NCBI RefSeq assembly: GCF_024346955.1 | Contig: NZ_AP024883.1 | Coordinates: 2,604,001 to 2,668,000 of the forward strand | DNA from: Vibrio mangrovi | GTDB taxonomy: Bacteria > Pseudomonadota > Gammaproteobacteria > Enterobacterales > Vibrionaceae | Direction of reading: 5' to 3' | DNA length: 64,000 bases | Shown: positions 55,201 to 63,200 of the stretch, piece by piece | How positions within the stretch are numbered: position 1 is the first letter of the stretch | How the letters are laid out: each line of letters opens with the position of its first letter | Program-made: the position numbers and the translations under genes | Notes under the pieces: model-generated | Databases searched by the model: none | Told to the model about the DNA's origin: nothing | Seen by the model: only the letters and a program-made list of their open reading frames with translations

Positions 55201-57278
55201 GAAAAAGAGTCATCCAACAGATGACAGGGCATAGCACCACAAAATTCTGCGGCCAGATCGGCCAGTTCCGGTACGGTCAGCAGTAATGCAGGCTGCGCCT
55301 GTTCCACAATGTGCGTCAGCCGTTGAGACGGATGTTCGGGATCGACCGGCACATAAGCACAACCAGCTTTGACAATCGCCAGCAGGCTCACCACCATCTG
55401 TACGCCTCGTGGCATACAGACGGCAATCCGGCTTTCCGTATCAACCCCCTGATTCACCAGCCAGTTCGCCAGTTGGTTCACCTGGCGGTTCAGAGTTTGA
55501 TAATCCCAACGGACCTCTTCATTATTCCGGGAGTTTTTATCATGTTGAGCAAAGACCAGCGCCTGTTGCAACGGAGTCTGTAACGCCTGTGCTTCCAGCG
55601 CTTCTCCCAGCGTCTGATGTTTCAGTTCCGGCGGAAGCAAAGCAGCAAGTCCGGTCTGATTCCAGTCTTGCAACGTTTGCCATTCGTCATCACTGAGCAC
55701 CGGGAAACTTTTCAGCAACCGGGCCGGTTCTCTAAGCAATGCATCCAGCAGGCGGGTCAGCGCGGTCTGATAATAACAGGCCAGTAACGCCACCTGTCCG
55801 GCATCATAACAAGCCGTCCGGTACTGGAAGGACAGCGCCAGATGCTGCGCATGATGCACTGCAAATAAAGAGAGATCATATTTCGAGGTAAACTCCGGCA
55901 CCGGCAGCGCCCGGATCTGCATGTCACCCAGCGTAATCTCACCGGACGATGATTCATCCAGATAGTTGAACATCGTCTGTACCAGCGGCTCATGTGCCAT
56001 ATCCCGGGAAGAAACCAGTTCATCGACCAGCTTTTCAAACGGCATGGCACTATGGCTTTGGGCACCGCTGACTGCCTGATGCACCGACTGTAACCATGAT
56101 TCGGCACTGCTCTCAGAGGAATACTGAGTGCGAATCACCAGTGTATTGACAAACAGACCGAGCATATTTTCAAACTCAGGCAGAGAACGTTCTGCTACCG
56201 GCGTCGCAACCCGAATATCCCGTTGCCCGGTTCGCTGGCTCAACATCCACTGATAGGCGGCAAGAAGTACCGTATAAGGTGTTACCCGATAGGATTCGCA
56301 CACCTGTTTCAGTTGATGATAAACCGCACCTTCCAGTGTGAAATGGTAACGGGCACCGGCATCACTGAGGCCTGCGCGATCCTCACCGACTGACTGACGC
56401 ATCGGTAAATCCAGACTGTAGTTCCCGTCTTCCAGCGTCCCGCGCCAGTAAGCCAGCAGATTATCGTAGGTGTTATCACTGAGTAGCTGCTTCTGCCATT
56501 GAGCATAATCGATATACTGAAACCGCGTCTCCTGCGGATCTGTAGCCAGCTCTCCCGAATCAGATCGGATGCTCATCTGGTTGGCTGTCTGCACCATCAT
56601 CCGGGTCAGATTCTGCAAAGACCAGTGATCAATGATGATATGGTGAAATGTCAGCAGTAGCCGGGATTCTCCCGATGACAGTTTCAGATGAGTGAGACGA
56701 AACAGCGGTGGATGCGCCAGATCAAATGGCTCACTCATAGCTGCCTGCAGAGCGCTGTCATACGCCGGCTCATGTTCACCTGACTGACTAACCCCGCTTA
56801 AATCAACCTCCCGGATCTGAAGCCGCCGGATCACATCCGCCGCATCCAGTAGTCCGGCGACCGGACGACCGTCTTCTCCGGCCTGAAATGTCGTCCGGAA
56901 GATTTCCTGTTCGCTAATCAGATGAGCAAAGACCTGCTGGAACAATTCAAGAGAGACATCACCATGCAGCGACAGAAGCGCATTAACATTATATTGCCCG
57001 CTCTCCTGCTCAAACTGCTGTAAGAACCACATCCGTTCCTGAGCAAAAGAGAGCGGGAAATATCGGGCGGCGCGATCAACCCGGCTCAGAGATGGTAGCC
57101 CGACAGACTGATTCTGGCTTTCCAGATAAGCCATGATTTCCGCTTTTCTGGCTTGTAATGTCTGCTTGACCTCCGCAGTCAATGCCCCTTTCGGGGCATC
57201 GATTTTTAATTTGCCGTCCGCCAGACGGAGGTGAATATCATGTTGGAATAACTCGGCCAAAAGTACTGCAATACTCAT
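43239..57278 (-). CDS. Non-ribosomal peptide synthetase, three modules with terminal thioesterase
   Basis: The 4679-aa protein has these domains, approximate residues by motif: TubC docking domain 1-55 (LKIDAPKGALTAEVKQTLQA); C 60-520 (HHIIIDHW 213); A 545-1060; T 1080-1150 (GGDS 1113); E 1170-1610 (HHLVIDAVSW 1314); C 1670-2110; A 2160-2640; T (GADS 2713); T (GGDS 2826); E 2900-3310; C 3330-3770; A 3800-4280; T (GGNS 4323); TE 4390-4679 (GWSFG 4476). By eye the codes are Ser for A1 (FDVSVWE; MHFVP; FTSGEAL), Asp for A2 (ADLGFT; VLKIAP; IVGGE; NHYGPTE) and Gly for A3 (FDIAVLE; VMQGTP; LVGGE; NMYGPTE). The E domains imply D-Ser and D-Asp. The ATG overlaps the preceding stop by 4 bases. Confidence 0.93.
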   Translation of the reverse strand: MSIAVLLAELFQHDIHLRLADGKLKIDAPKGALTAEVKQTLQARKAEIMAYLESQNQSVGLPSLSRVDRAARYFPLSFAQERMWFLQQFEQESGQYNVNALLSLHGDVSLELFQQVFAHLISEQEIFRTTFQAGEDGRPVAGLLDAADVIRRLQIREVDLSGVSQSGEHEPAYDSALQAAMSEPFDLAHPPLFRLTHLKLSSGESRLLLTFHHIIIDHWSLQNLTRMMVQTANQMSIRSDSGELATDPQETRFQYIDYAQWQKQLLSDNTYDNLLAYWRGTLEDGNYSLDLPMRQSVGEDRAGLSDAGARYHFTLEGAVYHQLKQVCESYRVTPYTVLLAAYQWMLSQRTGQRDIRVATPVAERSLPEFENMLGLFVNTLVIRTQYSSESSAESWLQSVHQAVSGAQSHSAMPFEKLVDELVSSRDMAHEPLVQTMFNYLDESSSGEITLGDMQIRALPVPEFTSKYDLSLFAVHHAQHLALSFQYRTACYDAGQVALLACYYQTALTRLLDALLREPARLLKSFPVLSDDEWQTLQDWNQTGLAALLPPELKHQTLGEALEAQALQTPLQQALVFAQHDKNSRNNEEVRWDYQTLNRQVNQLANWLVNQGVDTESRIAVCMPRGVQMVVSLLAIVKAGCAYVPVDPEHPSQRLTHIVEQAQPALLLTVPELADLAAEFCGAMPCHLLDDSFSLTAGEATTCPDLSKCGAENLAYILFTSGSTGKPKGVAVPHVGVMNRILWMQNEYPLDASDVVLQKTPYSFDVSVWEFFWPLMVGATLVVAQPGDHKDSQKLVDLIRHHRVTTMHFVPTMLQAFLEHHDVASCTSLRRVFTSGEALSFALQERFFSHFSCQLHNLYGPTEASIDVTYWDCSKPCPGVVPIGYPIANMQTWILNEDLNPVPVGVPGELYLSGPGLARGYFGRDDLTAQAFITNPLPLNENPNSDNHWYARLYRTGDLARYRNDGSIEYLGRTDFQVKVRGLRIELGEIEAALLDLNFVKEAIVTAPDSQTLAAYVVLDGDEPDWNQWQALLASRLPAYMIPSVFMRLERMPVNANGKADRKALPAINLACQNAGEYVAPQTRNETLLAQVFAGVLRLEQVSIEDNFFALGGDSIMSLQVVAKARELGLAIEPKEVFKHATVKALASVARAGEQTVFSGGESYGKTRPGAIQHWFLNQNLPNPDQFNQAVLLSGTAPVNPVLLEQTLLRLLQMHPLLCARFTQEASGSDWILAVPSPDEIMPERLALRSLEWNVEAGENLQPQIDELCRQEQSALSLSEGKLFRATCVRINRFQSNKEPSAAAEYRLLLVAHHLVIDAVSWRILLDALSRDYERLSAGQTLEPIRAMTLPYKGWVERCRKRFGLPEGDVRKSLDIWQQWAAQPDVQQALQVSYPLAEQPLFPRQPIGIAAMERFELSQETTHTLLQHIAPRMKANAEEICLTALAHALSEWSGQPHHLIQLEGHGRDQLDADVSQTLGWFTRIYPALISAGSHGRVQSWADALLHNRSVLSGNPERQSAQSAQSALPFLQLQSQLPESLEVQEHDLLHKSNQPSLVFNYLGQLDLTSEDGHGSALFRKAPEQLSAFRDEQNPRYWPIEVNAFVQNGQLVVNVQYAAQWLSQTQAQKLAEYFSRSLTSLAGAGPMATGAIAADYPLAKVSDAQLLTLIRTAEQHGVEIEDIYTLSPAQQGMYFYCLDHPDAYISQSLVTCRGRFHMEAFRRAWENAVSRHSALRTRFICDGVDEPHQIVQKQASLIFREYDWSQLTEAECQQQMNVLQTEECQQLNPEQAPLMRLALIRLSDTTDGQGNYRLVWTIHHLIMDGWCLQRLVGEVMADYRKLVQGTAISGSPVSCYRDFIAWLGEHHQEAKAEAYWKDTLSGFQEANPLPKGATGLPQEPQTTTFYSQSLGESLTAQLAGWARTQGVTLNTAIQGLWGLVLSRYMATGDVVYGVTTSGRPADLANADAIMGVFINTLPLRVKIDAEALLGEWLTALQDQNLQMRDYEQTPLAKIQRWSDIPGNGALFNSLLVFENLPVADSAPIEGLSLTLDDHHVENNFPLTLRVVPRQNLQFDLLMDPQQVDVTLMTGIVRGLIRCIELVTSEPLSLHLPLRQLLNRWAGYEQQTIRLPAPAERHALQRMSAQNGETTALEFYPQGAPLTRWSYSALLSQAGKLAQQLPEVHRDRISAGQPVIAICMPRQMEQILAMLAVWYKGAAWVCIDPELPLARVEAIVADARPAYFIGGEKPDWAAAQGADLLKECNWVDISGLIDPAAEATGQPVFPDLNPEDTAYLVYTSGSTGQPKGVQVTHRNLLSYVDALFDRVSLGPKVSMTTFSTVAADLGFTCVLGALCSGRALRLLPPGYYFDPEALAETLAQQPVDVLKIAPSHLKALLAVAQPERLLPKTCLIVGGESLDAALLAQLRSLAPAMRIVNHYGPTETTIGCTATQIHSADDLGSIGTPLANNLAYVVDDSGLVVADGIAGELWIAGLGVAKGYLNKPQETARQFSQTGDFGLTGASASLPLYKTGDRVARGSQGELIYLGRQDDQVKIRGFRVELAEVTATLKAMDEVQDAVVLAVDGPSGKRLAAAVILTGEIPAAGVASEPRTLKHLEVSMEEKLPDYMVPRLWQALERFPLQKNGKLDRQMLAASLTEPAVTQSVSEQQQSVLEQQQPESSRKSAQMTPATDVLLSDLWQSLLNVRPQPDDNLFALGADSIVCLQFIAKARQHGFKFTPKQIYAAPTVAELARLSGDSVTDGVKTVPIAATESSHDVVQNHPAVSNGADSQPTADQPEPERSVTEVLQQLWSALLQQDVDVSDNFFTLGGDSIIALQLVARARQHGLVITPKMLYATPTIAELAISLGELESPSEAVMTADPAKRHTEQANSVQMHDQSQDREQRFPLLPIQKWFFEQPQPYPHYWNQAVMLQLPEQIDHQRMSQAVEVLLVKHPLLTARFEHMDDPSRASYWLSHETAAVYAGFDGQDENGAAALVAATQQSLNLTAGPLFKVVALNMADGEPRLLLVAHHLVVDGVSWRVIGRDLHQAYQALCAGDSVSSGAEITTAQQWQQALVDFPDDKLATARNYWQPMVGQFDAGLLIPGAQPGTVGEVYSHRQTFSANLTERLIGLGSLHQRSACEVAMVSALVRAVSMQFPRQQLLIEMESHGRSPWQETQDLSETVGWLTSRFPVRLTCDAETLESVAWQLADVPDLGIGYGVLRYLSQSLAFPAPQVLFNYLGQTGSLDADWKPVQGAGQARHPHSIRRQLIEVTAQIRDGVLEVVWQYPPSLKPQLEPVVDAFHEQMNHLASLPELSVAETRSSPAATAGQSAIDYPLTPVQQGMYLHSAASAGTMYFNQTAVAVYGDLQAGAFLQAWQETVNAEQALRAQFGENQQGEPRQCFAPQVILPVEQLDWSGCDESQLQRRLEELCLNDRRKGFDLNVPPLMRLYLIRVSGQQHWLVWSRHHLIVDAWCSALVIQDVMTRYRQAMGDRSVQLAPRPDFSTYLDWLEQQDLDASKAFWKSYLSGFDTPVALPGGEPDGRFELFDHCLSEEQTAAVKALCRTYGVTLNTVMQVAWGLTLAHHSGQKDIVFGMTTSGRPADLPQAQRIVGIFINTLAVRLPLQPDQTLAQLLTTTHRQGVELREHECLPLVDITAQSELVHRGQSLFDSLMVFENEALGESSGQENRHGLSVTPLQAYERNNYPLTLTIMPHESLVLRVACDGERVSALAARHMLATLEQILSAFTMAQGDEHLKDLCWQACPAEAHFCGEAAETGSWHLGSGLLSDWELKKDRVAVAAQDGQLTYAELLERTLCLAHVLRKRGINKQSRAVVCHSRQTDMLVALLAVYGSGASYIPLDPSQPQERLQLILEETQPELILTDGQIVIGDAALNQPVAALIRGITLSDADYAYELEWLRHQDSGLAYTIFTSGSTGRPKGVQIARPALSNFLHSMLTATRITAADKLLAVTTVGFDIAVLELFVPLLAGAQVVIADEMMVRDGEALSRCLQQQHISVMQGTPMTWQMLTEQEHRDWHHLTALVGGEALPPTLAGSILNRGARLLNMYGPTETTVWSSYSEITAENMHRPPLGQPIANTQFYVLDPWLNPVAPGAEGELYIGGAGISEGYLNRMDLTEAAFLPDPFTSRDGAKMYKTGDKVRLSIHGELHYIGRTDFQIKLRGYRIETGEIEAQLCMIPGIREAAVSLCYAGTPKACLVAYITTDVTADISGTESGTEQVKSRLGQVLPAYMVPQHIVCLEAMPRNANNKVDRKALPEPAGIADEATARTEPCTATEQAVATIWQTLLGTEKVYREDDFFALGGNSLLAGRLIAMLRRQWAIELPLMQVFRHPVLRTLAQLVDSEQDQTESGNDPDLQDLLVPMNARAQENLHTRTACDNVFLMHPAGGIVRAYQEMVKTFADRFPVYGIESPQLHGSASELSPLAPTSIEQLCAHYVQLIRAVQPHGPYRLAGWSFGAWLAMAVTHQLEADGERVEWVTIIDARANAHKARLQVPELNRVSRYLACLNHRHRTLLLENRQTELSELEQDLARLSPQEQLNIDQYAFDALVQLIGETEVIFDGEGDRALRFIQMQLFMSSHRLMQEHTLRPVAAPLMVFWSNQTLSGSRYQQGASPDEWDVYGQVQRQTLPGDHESIVRDTRVAEQILESMHFSGEVLDG

Positions 57279-60200
57279 AATTCAAAGCTCTCCCTTTCGT
57301 CTTCGTCATCCATTTCCTGTTCAGCATGGAAAGTGTGGCTGTTCATATCGATACAGGCAGCCAGACTGGATAAATCCGGCATTTCCATCAGCAGCGCCAG
57401 ACGAAGATTCAGGTTAAATTGTTGATTGATTCGGTTCACCAGACGGGTCAGCAGTAAAGAATGCCCGCCCAAAGCAAAGAAGTTGTCGTGACGTCCGACG
57501 GAGTCAAGGCCCAGCAGTTCCTGCCACAGTCGTGCCAGTTGCTGTTCCGTCGGAGTCTGAGGTGCAATAAATCCACACTGCGGCCAGAGCGGTTCCGGCA
57601 GTGCTTTGCGGTCCACTTTTCCGTTATGGGTTAAAGGCAGCGACGCCAGGATTTCAATGTGGTCCGGCACCATATAAGCCGGCAGACGCTGTTGCAGGAA
57701 AGCGATAATCGGCTCAACCGGCAACTGCTGATCACTGACAACATAACCGACCAGTGTGTCCTGCTCTGCGCGTCGGCGCACCTGAGCCACAGCTTCACGA
57801 ATATCCGGATAGGTTGCCAGAATGGCTTCGATTTCTCCCAGCTCAATCCGCTGCCCGCGGATTTTCACCTGAAAATCGGCCCGTCCCAGGTATTCAATCG
57901 CCCCGTCAGGGCGGTAACGCGCCAGATCACCGGTCCGGTACAGTCGTGCGTGCTGTGCATCATGCTCCGCTCCGGCTTCTGCCCACGGATTCGGAATAAA
58001 AGCAGCATCAGTCAGTTCCGGCTGTCCAAGATAACCCGCAGCCAGACCAATACCCGACAGATACAGTTCCCCTTCCACACCCACCGGGACGGGATGAAGA
58101 TGTTGATCCAGAATCCAGGTCTGCATATTGGCAATCGGATAACCGATCGGCACTTCGCTGACAATATTCTGCGCCCGGCAATCCCACCAGGTGACATCAA
58201 TCGAAGCTTCCGTTGGTCCGTAGAGGTTATGCAGCGCCACATGCGGCAACTGTTGCAGACAGCTCTGCTGGACATGGTAAGGGAGCGCTTCACCACTACA
58301 GATCAAACGCTTCAACCCCGGAAATGTTTGAGTTTCTGAAGACAGCCCTTCCGAAGACGTCTGTCCCGGTAAACCTTCGAGGAAACCATGCAGCATTGCC
58401 GGAACAAAATGCATGGTGCTGATCGCATAGTCAAGTACCAGTTCACCAAGTCTGGCATTGTCTTTGTGTGCATCCGGCTCAGCCATCACCAGCGTTGCAC
58501 CACTGACTAAAGGCCAGAAGAACTCCCACACCGACACATCAAAACCATACGGTGTTTTCTGTAATACGGCATCATCGCCCTGCAAACGGAAAGTGTCCTG
58601 CATCCAAGCAATCCGGTTGACAATTCCTCCATGCGGGATCGCCACACCTTTGGGTTTTCCGGTCGAACCGGAGGTATAAAGGACATACAGAATATCGTCG
58701 GCCTGTACGTGTTGATCAGGTTCCGCGCCATCAAGTGCCTCTCCGTTATAGGCCTGACTGGCAGCCAGCGCTTTTTCAATTGCAATGATCGGTGTAGCTT
58801 CACCTCCAACACCATGATCTACCAGCAACTGTCCGACCTGACTCTGGGCCAGAATCACTTTGGGGCTGGCACTTTGTGCAATCATTGCCAGACGTTGTCC
58901 CGGCATATCCGGATCCAGCGGAACATAGGCACAGCCGAGTTTCACACACGCCAGCATGGCAATCACCATCTCCGGAGAGCGGCGCATCGACAGACCAATC
59001 CGTTCACCACGCCGACACTGACAGGACTGACGCAGATAGTTGGCCAGCCGGAGAACATGCTCATCCAACTGGCGGTAGGACAACGTCAGATCGCCCTCCT
59101 GCTGCCAGTAACCGGCAACAATAGCCGCCGGGCAGATCAGAGCAGTGCTGTCCGGTGTCAGGCGGACCTGCCGGGCAAGATAAGCATCCAGCGTTGCGGG
59201 AACGTCATAGTCAGTCTGGGTCTGATTCCACAGCCACGGGCCGGACTCCTGTTTTGCTGTCGCCAGTAAACGCATCAATTCAGCACAATCTGCCATTTCC
59301 CCACTGCTCGCAACCTGAGTCAGTAAAGTCACGAAATCATCCAGCATCGCGGTGGCGACTGAAGATTCGATCTGGGTCGGGTCAGTGGCAAAACGAATAT
59401 CCAGTTGCTGATGCGGGATCAGCACCAGCGTCAGCGGATAATTGTTGCGCTCTATGGTTTCACGGACAGTAAAACGGAGACTGTCCGCCATCCGGTGTTG
59501 GTCGCCGGGATAGTTTTCGAACACCAGCAGGTTATCGAACAACGCTTCGGTCAGACCGGAGATTTTCTGAATTTCGACCAGCGGCACATGTTCATGCTCA
59601 CGGCTGTCCAGCAGTTGATTTTGCAGGGTCCGGGCCAGTTCAATGAACGACCGATGCCCGTGATTCATCTGTGCAACCAGAGGAATGGTAGTAATAAACA
59701 CACCCATCATCTGCTGGGCATTTTCCAGCGCATCGGGACGACCGGAGCTGGTAATCCCCATGGTCACCGTCTCATGGTTGGTATAACGGCCCAGAACCAG
59801 CGCCCACACTGCCTGACACAGGGAGTTCAGCGTCAGTTGGTGCTGCGCAGCCAGCGCCTTTAATCCGGCGGTACATTCGGCGGTCAGAGACTGAGTGTAT
59901 TGCTGTAGTCCGTGTTCCGCTTCTGAAACAAGACTCAGCTCAGGTTTGAACGGCCGGGGAAGTCTGGCAGATTCTGCGGCACCGGAAGATGTGATCAACT
60001 GCTGCCAGTAGTCGAGACTGGCCGCATGATCCTGCTGACTCAGCCAGGCAACAAAATCGGCAAACTCACCGACACTCAGTGAACCGGATATACCTTTTCC
60101 TTCTGTCAGACTCTGATAAGACCGCCGCACTTCAGCCACCATCTGGCCGGTACACCAGCCATCAACAATCAGGTGGTGACGCGTCCAGATCAGGCAGTGA

Positions 60201-63200
60201 TAATCTTCCCGGATGCGGATCAGTTTCAGCCGCATCAGCACCGGATGACTGATATCAAAACCCTGTTGCAGTTCGGCGTCAGCCAGCTCCCGAAGGCTGT
60301 CTTCCAGTAGTTCACCGCCGGACAGTGTCAGCTTCTGCCAGTCCAGTGCCGCATTTGAACTCACGTATTGCAACGGAATGTCCAGCCCTTCCCAGATAAA
60401 GCCGCTGCGCAGCACCGGATGATGATCGATCAGTGCCTGCCAGGCCTGTTGCAGCGCATCGGTATCCAGTTCGCCGTGAAAATCGATCAGGCTCTGGTTC
60501 AGATACAAACCTTTCTGCGGTTCTGCCAGTGTGTGGAACAGCATTCCTTGCTGTGTAGGCGTCAGCGGGTAGAGATTGTCTACCTGCGTCGGAGACACCG
60601 GCAAAGAGGCCACCAGATGTTCCAGTGCCGCCTGAGAGACGACTGATTCAGCAATCAGCGGATAATCACCTAACGCCACACCGCTGACCGCCTGTTCGCA
60701 ATGGTTAATTAAATCGGTCAGACGGGCAATAAAACTCTCGGCAACCGCCCGGATAGCTTCAGTGGTTTGTACGTTACGGTTAAACTGCCAGCGCAGCACC
60801 AGCTCACCGTTTTTGATCATACCGTTGATATCAAGCCACTGCTTGCGGGCATTGTTGCCATGCCGCTGCTCCGGAACCTGCTCATCAGCCAAGGCAATAT
60901 CCTGCATCGACAAACCGCGATCCAACTGACCGAGATAGTTAAACACAATCGAAGGTGTCACCAGTTCGGTCAGTTCACCGCACAGATATTTCAACACGCC
61001 AAATCCCTGTCCCTGATCCGGAACCCGGCGAAGCTGAGCCTGAGTATCCAATACCAGTTGACGCATGGTGTCATCTGTCCACTCAACAGTATCTGTCCCC
61101 GTCAGAGAATCAGCCTCCGTAACAGAATGACAACGTAACAGCACCGGATAACGGCTGGTAAACCAGCCGATGGTCTGGGACAAATCCAGTTCATCATGCT
61201 GACGGCCATGACCTTCCAGCTCAATCAGAACCTGATGCTCTCCGCGCCACTGTGCCAGAGCACCATTCAGTGCCGCCAGCAACAGGTCATTGATACCGAG
61301 CTCGTAGCTTTCCAGTGCTGTGGTGGTGAGTTTCCGCGTCAGATGAGACGCCAGCCGGACATCGATAAAATCGCTGTCCGCCAGTCGGTTCGGCTGGGAG
61401 AAATCGACTGTCCCGTCAACCGCAGGCAGACTGACCCAACGCTGCTGGGTTAAGGTGTCTGTCCCTGCAAGCGGCTGCCAGTAATTTCGGGCGGCACGCT
61501 TTTTCTCTTCCGGCCAGTGCTGTAAATCCTGCACCCACTGTCCATAAGTTACCGGCGGAGACAGTAAGTCAGCGGCAATCCCGGCTGACAGACTAAAGTA
61601 AGCCTGACACAACTGACTGATCAGCACCCGCCAGGAAACGCCATCAACCACCAAATGGTGTGCGGAAAGCAGAATCCGGCCGCCTTCCCGATCACTAATG
61701 TCAATCACATCGACCCGAATCGGAGCCGTGTCATGCAGTGTGAATAATGACTGCTGCGCACCGAGTCGTGTCTCCAGCTCACTGTAAGCAATGGTGTGTT
61801 GTTCGACCGTCCACGTGCTTGTTGCAGGATGTTGTCTGCACACAGCTTGCGCTTGCGGACTTACCTCCTGAGATGCTGTATATCGCACCGATAACTGCGG
61901 ATGAAGGGCAAACACCTGTGCCACCGCCTGACGGAAACTTGCTATATCAATAGATGTGGCGTAACGCAGCAATACCGACTGGTTCCAGTGATCGGCCTGC
62001 ATCAGATGCTGTTCGAAGAACCAGTGCTGAATCGGAGCCAGTGGGATCGCCTGAGTGTCCTGACTTGGCTGCGATCCGGATTCAGCCTTCGGAGTCGCCT
62101 CATCCGCCAGCAAATCTCTGGCAATGGCAATTGGTGTCTGGCGGGCAAACACCTGTTTCGGCGTCAGTCGGATACCGGATTTTTTCAGCCGGGCGACCAG
62201 TTGCAGACAGAGAATCGAATCCCCGCCATTACGGAAAAAACTGTCTTCAAGTGAGATATTTTTGTGTAGCAGTTCCCGGTATCCGGCAGCAATCTGCTCC
62301 GCCAGTTGCACCACCGCTGCGGAATCTTCCGGAACCGTATTCAGCAGAGAGCGGGCAATTTCGATCGGTGTCTGCCGGGCAAAAACCAGTTTCGGTGTCA
62401 GCCGGATACCGGATTTTTTCAGTCGGGCTGCCAGTTGCAGACAGAGAATCGAATCTCCACCCTGCTGGAAAAAACTATCCTGAACTGAGATCGGTTTGCA
62501 CAGCAGTTCCTGATATCCGGCGGCAATCTGCTCTGCCAGCTGTATCACTGCTTCCGAATCTTCCGCAGCTTCCTGAAGAACGCTCTCCGCCGGTGTCGTT
62601 TCAACCGATGCCGACAGCAAAGCGGTTTCCCGTTGATGGATGTTCCAGAAGCTATCCGGCTCACCCAATACCTGAGCCAACGTCTGCTGATACTGTTGCA
62701 GCAGCGAACGAACGGTTTCTCCGCGGAACAGTTCAGTGCTGTATTCCAGATCGATGCGTAGCGTCTCCGCACCTTGATCCGAACGGGCTTCATTTAAACG
62801 GATTTCATTTAAACGAACGGTCAGATCGAAGCGGGCATGTTTAAGTTCGCGTTCAACAACATCAACGGATAAATCCGTCAGCTCAAGTGTACTGCGCGGT
62901 ACATTACGATACACAAACAACACCTGAAACAGCGGACTCCACGCCTGACCACGTTCAATATTCAGTTCATCCAGCAGGAGATCAAACGGCAGATCCTGAT
63001 GTTCGAATGCAGCCTGTGTCGTACCGGAAACCTGCGCAACCAGCTTACGGAAAGTCACCTGTTGTGGCAGTTTATGGCGCAATACCAGTGTATTGACCAG
63101 AAATCCGAGCATCTCTTCCAGTTCTGGGCGCTGACGGTTGGCAACCGAAGTGCCCAGACAGATGTCAGCACCGGCGCCCCGTTGATTCAGCAACAGTAGA

